64,000 nucleotides of DNA from UBA5399 sp964464145 (GCA_964464145.1 CAYXFB010000001.1:1-64000), one strand, 5' to 3'; positions 35,030 to 44,217 are shown, numbered from the stretch's first letter. Translations and numbers: made by a program. Notes: generated from the sequence alone by a model not told the origin.

Positions 35030-35584
35030 TCATTCGCCCGCGTAAACTTCCCTTTTAAGTATACCTATGCTGCCGTAGTTGCGATACATAGAGTTGTAAT
35101 CCAGCCCGTATCCCACCACAAATTCATCGGGTATCTCAAAGCCTATATACTTCACCGGCACATCCACGAGCCGCCTGTCCTTCTTATCAAGCAGCGCGCA
35201 TATCTCTATGCTCTGCGGATTTCTGGCGCGCAGCAGCCCCACCAGATGCTCAAGTGTATTTCCCGTATCTATTATGTCCTCAACAATAAGCACATGCTTG
35301 CCGCCTATATCGTTCTCAAGGTCGTATTTTATCTTCACGTTGCCCGAGCTCTCCGCGCCGCCGCCATAGCTTGATACCGACATGAACTCTATGCCCATGG
35401 GTATGTTCACATAGCGCATAAGATCGGCAAAAAACATGACGCAGCCGCGCAAAATGCATATAGCCACAAAATCCTTGCCCGCATAATCACTGGAAATGCG
35501 CGCCGCAAGCTCCTTTACCTTCTTTTGGATATCCGCCTCGCTTATGAGCTCGCCCTTTATATCCCTTTCCACATAATGTTCCAA
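35030..35584 (-). CDS. hpt: Hypoxanthine phosphoribosyltransferase
   Basis: A 184-residue purine-salvage enzyme that makes IMP or GMP from hypoxanthine or guanine and PRPP. The PRPP-binding loop reads VLIVEDIIDTGNTL, the flexible catalytic loop contains SSYGGGAESSG, and the purine-binding end has KYIGFEIPDEFVVGYGLDY. I place the start at the TTG at 35584, because GGAGG lies seven bases upstream; a GTG at 35599 would put that site inside the coding sequence. It lies between tilS and ftsH. Confidence 0.95.
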   Translation of the reverse strand: MEHYVERDIKGELISEADIQKKVKELAARISSDYAGKDFVAICILRGCVMFFADLMRYVNIPMGIEFMSVSSYGGGAESSGNVKIKYDLENDIGGKHVLIVEDIIDTGNTLEHLVGLLRARNPQSIEICALLDKKDRRLVDVPVKYIGFEIPDEFVVGYGLDYNSMYRNYGSIGILKREVYAGE

Positions 35585-35631
35585 AACACACCTCCGCACC
35601 TTGTTGCACCGACTTTTTATGTATAACCACT

Positions 35632-37005
35632 TTAGGCCTTTTTTATGTATTTTATTTCTAAGATACGCTCCGTGCCGCCGTCCACCTTATATAGGTCGGA
35701 CATCACGTGGCCAACCGCCCATATTATCTCGCTGCCCTCCGCCAAAAGCGGCGTTCTTTCGCGCTCCTCGCGCGGCAGCTTTTTATCTATAAAATAATCC
35801 TTCAGCTTCTTGCCTCCGCCCGCGCCCAAAGGATGTATCACATCGCCCACGTGGCGGGTGCGCACCGCTATTTTAGCGGGCAGCTTGTCAAGATCGAAGC
35901 ACTCCGTGAAAGCGTCCGCATTGCTCATATCGCAATGCCCCACCTCGCGGCATTCCACCCAGTCGCCATTTTTTAGGCGCAGCAGGTCGTTTATATCCAG
36001 CACGGCCTCAAAGCTGCTGTCCGCACGCCTGCCGGTGAAGCCCAAAAGCAGGCTGCCATATTCCAGCTCGGCGCATATATTGCGCGAAATATTGGCCATC
36101 GCGCCCGTGCGCCCGTTCTTTGCCAGCTCTATCACCGCCGTTATGTGCGCCATCTCAATATCCTGATGCACATGCAGCAGCGCGCAGGCTCCGCGCACCA
36201 CCCGCCCGGCTATGGCCGGATGCATTTTGGCCAGCGCCTCAGCGCAAAGCCTTACCGTGTCGCCCTCTTTTTTGGCTATGGAGCGAAGCGCCGAACTTGC
36301 CTGCTCCTCTATATATTCGCTGTCCCGCGCGGCCAGAGAGCTCAGCCGGTTGAGCGCGCCCGATACATCGGGGTTTATATGTGCCGCTATGCCCGGCATG
36401 AGCACATTTCGCACATAGTTTCTGATATATTTATTGTCCGCGTTCGTGGCGTCCGTCACATAGGCTATATCGTTTTCCGCCACATACGCCAGTATATCGG
36501 AGCGGTCGGTGCACAAAAACGGCCTTATGTAATTGCCATACCGGCTGTGTATGCCGGTGAGGCCGGAAAGCCCGCTGCCGCGCAATATATGCATCAGCAC
36601 ACTCTCCGCGCTGTCATCCAGATGATGGCCGGTGGCTATAACGTCCGCCTCGCCCGCCAGCACAAGGGAATCCATATATTCTTCGCGCGCGCGCTTGGCC
36701 GCCGTCTCCTCGCTCACGCCCCATTTTCGGGCAAGAGCGGGCACATCCGCCGCGCCCACAAACATGGGTATGTCACGCTCGGCGCAAAAATCTTCCACAA
36801 ATTCCGCGTCCGCCAGCGACTCTTCGCCGCGTATGCCGTGCTCAAAATGTACGCACTTCACGTCAAAGCCGTGTACCTCGCCGAGAGAGCATAAACAAAC
36901 AAGAAGCGCCATGGAGTCCGGCCCGCCCGAAACAGCAGCGCCGACAACCTGCCCTTCCCTTATTAGCCCCTGCTTTGTTATGTACTCCCACACTTTGGTT
37001 TCCAT
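35632..37005 (-). CDS. tilS: tRNA(Ile)-lysidine synthase TilS
   Basis: A protein of about 457 residues that converts C34 of tRNA-Ile(CAU) to lysidine so that it reads AUA codons. The ATP-binding P-loop SGGPDS is near residue 27, with HFEHGIRGEES, ATGHHLDDSAESVLM and the C-terminal domain HPLGAGGGKKLKDYFIDKK. The ATG at 37005 follows AGGTG at proper spacing; an ATG at 37023 is an alternative. The role matters here because AUA is the main Ile codon in this window. Confidence 0.95.
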   Translation of the reverse strand: METKVWEYITKQGLIREGQVVGAAVSGGPDSMALLVCLCSLGEVHGFDVKCVHFEHGIRGEESLADAEFVEDFCAERDIPMFVGAADVPALARKWGVSEETAAKRAREEYMDSLVLAGEADVIATGHHLDDSAESVLMHILRGSGLSGLTGIHSRYGNYIRPFLCTDRSDILAYVAENDIAYVTDATNADNKYIRNYVRNVLMPGIAAHINPDVSGALNRLSSLAARDSEYIEEQASSALRSIAKKEGDTVRLCAEALAKMHPAIAGRVVRGACALLHVHQDIEMAHITAVIELAKNGRTGAMANISRNICAELEYGSLLLGFTGRRADSSFEAVLDINDLLRLKNGDWVECREVGHCDMSNADAFTECFDLDKLPAKIAVRTRHVGDVIHPLGAGGGKKLKDYFIDKKLPREERERTPLLAEGSEIIWAVGHVMSDLYKVDGGTERILEIKYIKKA

Positions 37006-37107
37006 ATTCACACCTGTGCACATTACAATCTATATAATATACCGAAACGCTCCTTTTTACAACTCCATAATACGGTTAATTATTGAAATATTTGTGAACG
37101 GGGACGC

Positions 37108-37139
37108 AAAAGAGACCTCCCACACATAGCGGAAGGCCC
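37108..37139 (-). terminator. Probable terminator of the secreted LRR/Fn3 gene
   Basis: On the minus strand GGCCTTCC pairs with GGGAGGTC (8 bp including two wobble pairs) and is followed by TCTTTTG. Confidence 0.5.
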
Positions 37140-37166
37140 CTTGCTTGTACTGATTTTTAAAACTGC

Positions 37167-38564
37167 TTAGCCATATATGGTTTTCCACTCATACGCGCGT
37201 ATGTTGGATGTGTAGCCGTTGTAGTCTTTGGTGCCTATTGTTTTGAACGGTACCATCTTGTAAGAGAATTTTCCGCTCCTCGGTATAGCGCCGTCCACAT
37301 ACTCAAGCGTGGTGCCACCCAGCTTAGCTACGAGCTTGTATGCGCCGTCATTTTCATTTCTATATACAAAGTAGCCAGTGGTTCCCGCTATCTTGCTCCA
37401 CGTGAGCCTTACCGCCGTATTGTTGTTTATTATGGAGCTGTATATATACGGCTTGGCCAACATGGGCTTTACGGCGCGCGGATTTGTGAAACCGCTCTTC
37501 TTTACCGGGTTTGAATAGTTTGACACAGCGCGCACCTTGTAATAATATGTGCGTCCGGGGTCAACAGTATCCGTATATTTCAGAGAAGAATATGAACTTG
37601 TGGGAGCCACCGTCTTCACAAGCTTGTAGCCCTTGTCCTTGGCATTGGAGCGGTATATCTCATATTTCTGAGAGTACACGCTCTGACTGAATGTTATGTC
37701 CACCTTATTGTAAGAACCGTAGGGCAGCTTTACAGTGAGATTTTTGGGCGCGGGTACTGAGAATTTTTCGGTGGCTCTAAACTTCAGCTTGGCATCTATA
37801 GCAAGCTTTTCCGCATCGCTTCCCGGCACCGCGTGCATCCATATATTTGCCGTCTTGCAGCCGGTGAACATGGAAGCGTAGCGGTACATCTTTGTAGCCT
37901 TATTGGGAACTACAACCTTTGTGAGCGAGGTGCAGTTTTGGAACATGGCCGAATATATTTCCTGTACGGATTTTGGGAAAGTTATGGTCTTAATGGAACT
38001 GCAGCCGGAAAACGCTCCGAAATCCACTATTTTGAGTGATTCTGGCATTTTCACGCTGGTCAGGTTTTTGCAATTCTTAAAGGCCTCCAAATGAATATTG
38101 GATATTCCATCCTCTATTATTATGCTGGTTATGGCGCTCTTAGAAGCCTCGCTTATACCGCGCACAGCAAACACCTTCTCGCCGTTATATGTCGCGGGGA
38201 ATGTAACTACGGATTCGTTGCCTGTATATGTGAGCCACAGCCCCAGCGCATTCCTGTATTCAGTAAAGCTGGCCGCGGCGGGATCGGCCACTTGCTCTGC
38301 CGCCGCTTCTTCTATGGTAACATCCTCTGCGGGCACTTCGGCCAGAACTCCGTCCGGCATCTCGGGAACTTCGGGAGCCTCCGGCACCTCGGGCGTTTCT
38401 GGAATCTCGGGCACGTCGGGCACGTCCTCCACGGGCAGATCGGCAACGGGTTCTCCTACCGCCACATCCGGCTCATCCGCGGCGAAGGCCACGCTTTGCA
38501 AACCAAAGCTGAACGCCATTGCAAGCGCCAACACAAGTACAAGTAATCTTACAGATTTTTTCAT
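37167..38564 (-). CDS. Secreted BspA-type leucine-rich repeat protein with Fn3-like domains
   Basis: A 465-residue predicted exported protein. A signal peptide (MKKSVRLLVLVLALAMAFSF to AFA) is followed by an acidic Pro/Glu/Val linker of P-E-V-P-E-x-P units. Next come BspA/TpLRR-type repeats of the form L-x-x-V-x-x-P-x-S-V-x-x-I-x-x-x-A-F-x-x-C (about residues 115–230). Two fibronectin-type III-like domains follow, with YYYKVRAVSN and GTTGYFVYRN. It has no sorting signal, so it is probably released or loosely bound. GGAGG lies eight bases before the ATG at 38564. It may bind host or wall glycans (inference). Confidence 0.87.
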   Translation of the reverse strand: MKKSVRLLVLVLALAMAFSFGLQSVAFAADEPDVAVGEPVADLPVEDVPDVPEIPETPEVPEAPEVPEMPDGVLAEVPAEDVTIEEAAAEQVADPAAASFTEYRNALGLWLTYTGNESVVTFPATYNGEKVFAVRGISEASKSAITSIIIEDGISNIHLEAFKNCKNLTSVKMPESLKIVDFGAFSGCSSIKTITFPKSVQEIYSAMFQNCTSLTKVVVPNKATKMYRYASMFTGCKTANIWMHAVPGSDAEKLAIDAKLKFRATEKFSVPAPKNLTVKLPYGSYNKVDITFSQSVYSQKYEIYRSNAKDKGYKLVKTVAPTSSYSSLKYTDTVDPGRTYYYKVRAVSNYSNPVKKSGFTNPRAVKPMLAKPYIYSSIINNNTAVRLTWSKIAGTTGYFVYRNENDGAYKLVAKLGGTTLEYVDGAIPRSGKFSYKMVPFKTIGTKDYNGYTSNIRAYEWKTIYG

Positions 38565-38631
38565 TTGCTTTACCTCCAAAGTGTCTCTGTTTTTTTGTTT
38601 TCGGTCGATCGTCAAACCGTTAAGCTGAATA

Positions 38632-38728
38632 ACGCCCGTTAAAAAACGGGCAGTCATATATTTTTACACCGATATCCCCACCAGCGTAATATATAAGATT
38701 ATTATACCATATGCCGTGAGCAAATCAA
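38632..38728 (-). promoter_or_regulatory. Promoter and leader hairpin of the secreted-protein gene
   Basis: On the minus strand: TTGATT (38723–38728), 16-bp spacer, TATAAT (38701–38706). The transcript leader is about 130 nt and contains the hairpin GCCCGTT/AACGGGC with a four-base loop (38632–38649). Confidence 0.6.
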
Positions 38729-38822
38729 GCGAATTACGCAAAAGAAAAACGCCGCTCCCACTTTTGCTTGCGAAGAAAATATGTAACTCGGTTAATATTT
38801 TCGATTTGCTCCGCGTCCCTGT

Positions 38823-39770
38823 TCATCCTTCGATTTTATCGCACTTCTCCTTCAGATTAAGTCTTTCTTTGACCACATATTGCGGCTGCTGATTCAACCC
38901 CATATATATGCGGCCTATGTATTCGCCAATAAGCCCCATCATAAGCAATATTATACCGCCGATGAAGGCAATGGCGCTCATCATGGACGCCCATCCAAGC
39001 GGCGTGTTCGGGTCTATGAGCTTTTTGCACACGGAATATATGCCCGTGCCAAAGCCGCCCAAAGCTATTATGGTGCCGATCACGATGGCGAAGCGCAGCG
39101 GCTTTATGGAAAAATTTGTGAAGCCGTTGAACCAGAGCGACAGCAGCTTGGAAAATGTATAGCCGGAGGAGCCGACCGCCCTCTCGCGGTGGTCTATATC
39201 CACATTCACTATATCCTTAGTGGCGCGCAGCAGCAGGCCGGAAATATACGGATAGGGGAAGGTATAGCCGCAGATCTCATTCGCCACGAAGCGCTTCATG
39301 GCAACGAAGCTGGATAGGTAAAGCGCCTTGGGCTTGCCTATCATGCTGCATGCCATCCAGTTGTTCACCCTGCTGCCGAAATTGCGAAAAGCGCCGTGCT
39401 TTTTCTCCGCGTATTTGGCTATGGCCGCGTCGTGTCCGGCGCGTATCTGATCTATGAGCTTATAGGCTTCCTCGGGCGGTGTCTGCCCGTCGTCATCCAG
39501 GCACACCACAATATCGCCGTTCGCGTGGCGCAGCCCCGCCATTATGGCCGAATGCTGGCCGAAATTGCGCGAGAGGTCTATTCCCTTGACGCGGCTGTCC
39601 GCTTCGCAAAGCTTTCGTATGGCGCCGAATGTGTCGTCGGGCGAGCTGTCGTTCACCAGCACTATTTCTATATCCTCGCCGTCCATGCAGCGTATTATCC
39701 GCCCCACCACATCCGGAATTATCTCGGCGGAGCGGTAGCAGGGTATCACAAATGAAATTTTCTCAGCCAT
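38823..39770 (-). CDS. Family 2 glycosyltransferase (polyprenyl-phosphate type)
   Basis: A 315-residue membrane-bound GT2 enzyme like ArnC/GtrB, which moves a sugar from a nucleotide to undecaprenyl phosphate. The GT-A fold shows FVIPCYRS, VLVNDSSPDDT, DLSRNFGQHSAIMAGL and the metal motif CLDDDGQTPPEE. Two C-terminal spans lie near residues 228–250 and 262–285, followed by EYIGRIYMG, typical of the group. It lies 12 bp after a WecE-type transaminase gene, suggesting that the pair makes and attaches an amino-sugar on a surface glycan. Confidence 0.92.
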   Translation of the reverse strand: MAEKISFVIPCYRSAEIIPDVVGRIIRCMDGEDIEIVLVNDSSPDDTFGAIRKLCEADSRVKGIDLSRNFGQHSAIMAGLRHANGDIVVCLDDDGQTPPEEAYKLIDQIRAGHDAAIAKYAEKKHGAFRNFGSRVNNWMACSMIGKPKALYLSSFVAMKRFVANEICGYTFPYPYISGLLLRATKDIVNVDIDHRERAVGSSGYTFSKLLSLWFNGFTNFSIKPLRFAIVIGTIIALGGFGTGIYSVCKKLIDPNTPLGWASMMSAIAFIGGIILLMMGLIGEYIGRIYMGLNQQPQYVVKERLNLKEKCDKIEG

Positions 39771-39782
39771 ACTCTCCCCCCG

Positions 39783-40913
39783 CTATACGCCGTAATATTC
39801 TTTCGCGGCAGCTATCACCGCGTTCACATCTTCTTCCGATATGCCGTAATAGAGCGGCAGACGCACCAGCCGCTCGCTCTCTCTGGTGGTATATTCGTCC
39901 TCGCCCGAAAAACGGCCGAAGCGACGTCCGGCGGGCGAGCTGTGCAGAGGCACGTAATGGAACACGCACATAACGCCGCGCGATTTCATAAACTCTATGA
40001 ATGCCGATCTATCCGCAAGATCACGGCATTTTATGTAAAACATGTGCCCGTTGTGCTCACAACCCTCCGGCACCTGCGGCAGCTCCACGCCCTTTTGGGT
40101 CAGCGCTCCCAGCCCCGCGTAATAGGCGTTCCACACGGCCAGCCGCGCGGCGTTTATATCCTCCGCCACTTCAAGCTGAGACCACAGATAGGCCGCGTTC
40201 AGCTCGGACGGAAGATAGCTGGAGCCCATGTCCTGCCAGGAATATTTGTCCACCTGGCCGCGCCAAAACCGGCTTCTGTCCGTGCCCTTTTCGCGCAGTA
40301 TCTCCGCTTTTTCCACGTATTTTGGCTCGTTTATCAAAAGCGCGCCGCCCTCGCCCATGGAGTAATTTTTGGTTTCGTGAAAGCTGTAGCCACCCAGCGC
40401 GCCCAGCGTGCCCAGCGTTTTTCCCTTATATGAGCACAGCATGCCCTGCGCCGCGTCCTCCAGCAGCATTATACCGTGGCGCTCCGCAATATCCGCTATT
40501 GCGTCCATCTCGCAGGAAACGCCCGCGTAATGCACCACTATTATGGCTCTGGTTTTATCCGTTATGGCCGCTTCTATCTTTTTTTCGTCTATATTCATCG
40601 TATCCGGCCGGATATCGCAAAAAACGCAGGTGCCCCCGCGCAGTGCCACCGAATTGCCCGCCGAAACGAAGTTGTACGAGGGCAGTATCACCTCGTCGCC
40701 CGCGCCTATTCCGGCCAGCATGGTCATCATATCCAGCGCGTGGCTGCACGATGTTGTAAGCAGCACCTTGCCCGTGCCCGACTGCGCTTCCAGCCAGCCG
40801 CTCACCTTGGCGGTGAAGGGCCCGTCGCCGCAGATCTTATGGTTTTTTGCAGCCGCCTCCCGCATGTATTCCGCAGCGGAATCCACAAAGGGCGGTACAT
40901 TGAAATTTATCAT
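39783..40913 (-). CDS. DegT/WecE-type sugar aminotransferase
   Basis: A 376-residue PLP enzyme similar to dTDP-4-amino-4,6-dideoxygalactose transaminase (WecE/RffA). Marks are the N-terminal PPFVDSAAEYMREA, TTSCSHALDMMTML, LPSYNFVSAGNSV, the PLP-phosphate region EDAAQG and the lysine in SFHETKNYSMGEGG. The C-terminal part has FHYVPLHSSPAG and RLPLYYGIS, as in WecE. It would supply an amino-deoxysugar nucleotide to a glycosyltransferase, the next gene on the strand. Confidence 0.9.
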   Translation of the reverse strand: MINFNVPPFVDSAAEYMREAAAKNHKICGDGPFTAKVSGWLEAQSGTGKVLLTTSCSHALDMMTMLAGIGAGDEVILPSYNFVSAGNSVALRGGTCVFCDIRPDTMNIDEKKIEAAITDKTRAIIVVHYAGVSCEMDAIADIAERHGIMLLEDAAQGMLCSYKGKTLGTLGALGGYSFHETKNYSMGEGGALLINEPKYVEKAEILREKGTDRSRFWRGQVDKYSWQDMGSSYLPSELNAAYLWSQLEVAEDINAARLAVWNAYYAGLGALTQKGVELPQVPEGCEHNGHMFYIKCRDLADRSAFIEFMKSRGVMCVFHYVPLHSSPAGRRFGRFSGEDEYTTRESERLVRLPLYYGISEEDVNAVIAAAKEYYGV

Positions 40914-40947
40914 ATAAAAATTCTCATTCCGTATAAAATACCGTTCA

Positions 40948-40977
40948 ATTGTACCTTAATGAACACAGCAATGTCAA
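40948..40977 (-). promoter_or_regulatory. Promoter of the transaminase–glycosyltransferase pair
   Basis: On the minus strand: TTGACA (40972–40977), 18-bp spacer, TACAAT (40948–40953), about 35 bp before the start codon. Confidence 0.75.
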
Positions 40978-40991
40978 ACTTCGCTCGCAGG

Positions 40992-42899
40992 CTACGCCTT
41001 TTCCTTTATAACGCCTCGCCGGTAGGCATAGAGCAGCTCTGTGAGGTCTGCAATGCCCGCCTCCAGTTCTTTGCCGTTGTCCGTTTCGCGCACCGTTATC
41101 CTATCCTCCGCCGTATCGAAAACAACGAAGGCGGTCAGCATGTCCTCGTTTTTGCTTATGGCCTCGGCCAGCCCGGCGAAGGGCTCGTGCGAAACTAGGC
41201 GCATGCCGTAAGAGTTGTAAAACATAGTGTAGCCCGCTATTCCCGTCTGCGGCTGATAGGCGCGGCAAAAGCCACCGTCTATCATTATAAGCCGTCCCCC
41301 GCCGCGCACGGGCGCTTCGCCCTCCTTCACGCGCACGGGCACATGGCCGTTTATGATATGCGAATATTTGTCCGTAAGCCCAAACTCGCCCAGTATGCGT
41401 TCGCAATTTTCCTGCTCTTCAATCAGCGTGTAATAGGGGTTTTTGCGCTCCGTCCACGTTTCCTTATCCTCTATGAACATGCGCTCGAAGGTGGTCATTT
41501 TATCGCGGCCGTAGAGCGGGCTGTGCCTGCCGCACCACAGATACCACACGAAATCCTGATTTTGCTGCCTTTCTGGATCGCCCGGCGGCGCGTAATAGGC
41601 CTTGCGCACCGCTATATCCGCGTAGTCCATAAACTCGCGCGCGGAAAGCACCGCACCGCCCATATCGAACTTGTGGAAGCTGCCGTCCTCCTCCATGGGT
41701 ATGCAGCCGTGAAAGAGCAGGTTGCCGTTGTATATTTTGTACATAGTGCCGTTGGAATAGAGAAAGCGAACGTGCCGCTTCAATTTTTCACTGTACATAA
41801 AGGAACGCACAAGCTGGCTCACCACCTCACGCTCGGCGGGCGTCAGCGCGTAGGGGTCGGCCGGGTCTATCGTGGGGAAATCCGTATCCTTGAGCGGGTG
41901 CTTCACGCCGCCAAGCGTTATGCTCATATCGGTAAAATCTATCATGTCAAGCAGCAGGCGGCTCTCCATGTCAAACTCGGGTCTCCGTTTTATTATCTGC
42001 CCCTCCAGCTTGAACTGTATCACGGCGATCGCCTTGTGCATAACGTCCATTATGCCCGGGTTGCCCGAATAGGTCTCCTGCGCGAAGAGCGCCAGCGGAC
42101 GCAGATTTATTCCGTAGGCGTTTTCCACAAAGTCTATATTTCCATACTTTGTGCTTATGTTGAGCACGCCCGCAATGCAGGCCGCGCTACCGGAGGCCGC
42201 ACCCATCCACAGCACGTCGTGGTTGCCCCATTGTATGTCCACGGCGTGGTGCGTCATGAGGCGATCCATTATAACGTCCGCGTGGGGCCCGCGATCGTAT
42301 ATATCGCCCACTATGTGCAGGCGATCCACCACCAGCCGCTTTATAACGTTGGCCAGCGCTATAATGAAAGCGTCCGCGCGGTCTATATCTATGATGGTTG
42401 AAATTATATCCTCGTAATAGCTCTGCTTGTCCGCAGAGTCGTTATTCGTGTGCAGCAGCTCGTCTATTATATATTCAAAGTCTCGCGGGAGCGCTTTTCT
42501 CACCTTAGAGCGCGTGTATTTTGAGGCACACAGCCGGCACACCTCTATGAGCCGGTACAGCGTTATCATATACCATTCGCGCATATCCTCCACCTCGCTG
42601 GTGATGCGCTCCATTTTTCGCTCCGGGTAGTATATGAGCGTGCAGAGCTCCGTTCGGCCGCGGCTCGACACCGTTTTGGCGAAGAGCATGTCCACCTTTT
42701 CGCGTATCACGCCCGAGGCGTTGTTCAATATATGGCAAAACGCCTCGTCCTCGCCGTGTATATCGCTCACGAAATGCTCTGTGCCCTTGGGCAGGTTCAG
42801 TATGGCTTTCAGGTTTATTATTTCGGTGCACGCGGATTGTATTGTGGGGTATTTTGCGGAAAGCAGCTCCAGATATTTTCTGTCCTTTTCTGCGGCCAT
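40992..42899 (-). CDS. fbp: Fructose-1,6-bisphosphatase class III
   Basis: A 635-residue gluconeogenic phosphatase of the Bacillota-specific class III. The metallophosphoesterase core is spread through the chain: FVSDIHGEDEAF, HIVGDIYDRGPHADV, QWGNHDVLWMG and INGHVPVRVKEGE. The remaining length and GINLRPLALFAQETY match the family. It is the first gene of the large minus-strand block, preceded by a 1.4-kb gene-free repeat island. I see no clear promoter motif close to the start, though the AT-rich upstream DNA could hold one. Confidence 0.96.
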   Translation of the reverse strand: MAAEKDRKYLELLSAKYPTIQSACTEIINLKAILNLPKGTEHFVSDIHGEDEAFCHILNNASGVIREKVDMLFAKTVSSRGRTELCTLIYYPERKMERITSEVEDMREWYMITLYRLIEVCRLCASKYTRSKVRKALPRDFEYIIDELLHTNNDSADKQSYYEDIISTIIDIDRADAFIIALANVIKRLVVDRLHIVGDIYDRGPHADVIMDRLMTHHAVDIQWGNHDVLWMGAASGSAACIAGVLNISTKYGNIDFVENAYGINLRPLALFAQETYSGNPGIMDVMHKAIAVIQFKLEGQIIKRRPEFDMESRLLLDMIDFTDMSITLGGVKHPLKDTDFPTIDPADPYALTPAEREVVSQLVRSFMYSEKLKRHVRFLYSNGTMYKIYNGNLLFHGCIPMEEDGSFHKFDMGGAVLSAREFMDYADIAVRKAYYAPPGDPERQQNQDFVWYLWCGRHSPLYGRDKMTTFERMFIEDKETWTERKNPYYTLIEEQENCERILGEFGLTDKYSHIINGHVPVRVKEGEAPVRGGGRLIMIDGGFCRAYQPQTGIAGYTMFYNSYGMRLVSHEPFAGLAEAISKNEDMLTAFVVFDTAEDRITVRETDNGKELEAGIADLTELLYAYRRGVIKEKA

Positions 42900-43012
42900 G
42901 ATTTGCTCCCTTGCTTTGTTTTTTGTTATTTTATCATGGTTGAGGGGATTATTCTATATTTTGGGGTTATTTTGAAATATCTTTTGGTTTTTTGATTCTC
43001 GTCGCGCTGCTT

Positions 43013-43102
43013 TATGATTTATTGTTTATCAAACAATGAATTTGAGTATGTTTCCGCTCGCCGCGCCGCCCTATGATTTATTGTTCATCAAACAATAAAT
43101 TT
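43013..43102. repeat. Two 31-bp palindromic direct repeats
   Basis: TATGATTTATTGTT-(t/c)-ATCAAACAAT-(g/a)-AATTT occurs at 43013 and again at 43072 with two differences, each followed by CCGCTCGCCGCG. The second copy has perfect 10-bp arms, ATTTATTGTT/AACAATAAAT. Confidence 0.7.
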
Positions 43103-43375
43103 AAAAAGTTCCGCTCGCCGCGGGGGCTTTTTTCCCGCGCGTTGCGCGGGGAAAAAATGAGAAGCACATCCGGCGTGTGCTTGGGAGGTTCGTTTTGGGT
43201 TTGAGGTTGGCTTTGGTTTGAGGTTTGTTTTTTTGTTGGGGTTTGAGTTTGTCGTTTTTGGTGTGAGGGTATGGGTTTGGTTTGTGTTCGAGGTGTTGGA
43301 GGTTTGAGTGTGTTTTTTGTTTGTTGTTTGTGCTTGGCGTTTCGTTTGGTTGGTGGGTGGCTTTTCTTTTGTGGT

Positions 43376-44217
43376 TGCTCAAACAATTGCTAACCACAAA
43401 CCATCCTACCCCCATACTCTGAGCGGGTGGGGAAGATGGGTTTCGTAAGGAAACTTTAGCGCAGCAACTAAAACAATGGCTTACATCTAACCGTCCCAGC
43501 GGAGCTAGGGAGCGGCGCTGCTCTACATACAGCTCTCCACAAACGAAGTTTACGCCGCGTTTTCCGTCGGAACCCGTCTTTCCCGCCCGCGTCCAACCCT
43601 ATACCCGCGCCTCCGCGCGGAAATCGCCCGCCGCAGGCGCATATCCACATACGAAAAGCTTTCATCGTTTAGAAAAACGATAAAATAGAAGTACAAGCGC
43701 CCCCGCGCAGCGGGAAAGAGCGTTGCAACGAAGGCGCATATAGTAGTTTGTGCTGGGCTCTTCTTTTGGGCTGGTGCTCAAACAATAGCAAACCTCAAAC
43801 CATCCTACCCCCATACTCTAAGCGGACGGGGAAGATGGGTTTCGTAAGGAAACTTTAGCGCAGCAACTAAAACAACGGCTTACATCTAACCATACTAGCG
43901 GAGCTAGGGAGCGGCGCTGCTCTACATACAGCTCTACACAAACGAAATTTACGCCGCGTTTTCCGTCGGAACCCATCTTTCCCGCCCGCGTCCAACCCTA
44001 TACCCGCGCCTCCGCGCGGAAATCGCCCGCCGCAGGCGCATATCCACATAAGTAAAGCTTTCATCGTTTAGAAAAACGATAAAATAGGAGTATAGGCGCC
44101 CCCGCGCAGCGGAAATAGCGGTACACCGCAGGCGCATATCCAACAATGTAAAAGTTTCAGCGTTGAGAAAAGCGATAAAATAGAAGTATAAGCGCCCCCA
44201 TGCAGTGGGAATAGCGC
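43376..44217. repeat. 399-bp-period tandem duplication plus third partial copy
   Basis: 43376–43716 and 43775–44115 align without gaps at a constant offset of 399 bp, with roughly one change per 20 bases. A 96-bp sub-module at the end of the unit is present a third time at 44125–44217. Both periods are multiples of three. On the minus strand the modules read RLYxYFIxFLNxExF and then DMRLR in one open frame across copies two and three. Confidence 0.8.

Noticed and set aside
43128..43156. GC-rich inverted repeat with T-run before and A-run after
   Set aside because: The T-run is on the wrong side for a rho-independent terminator on either strand.
43078..43415. Minus-strand open frames of 102–104 codons rich in Gln, Thr, Pro and Lys
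   Set aside because: They arise from the G/T-only tract; two overlapping frames are open at once, composition is low-complexity and no ribosome-binding site is clear.
43468..44064. Two near-identical 65-codon minus-strand frames (start MKAFRMW / MKALLMW)
   Set aside because: They are repeats of the 399-bp unit; differences at their starts change amino acids, and a different frame shows better conservation. Treated as part of the repeat.
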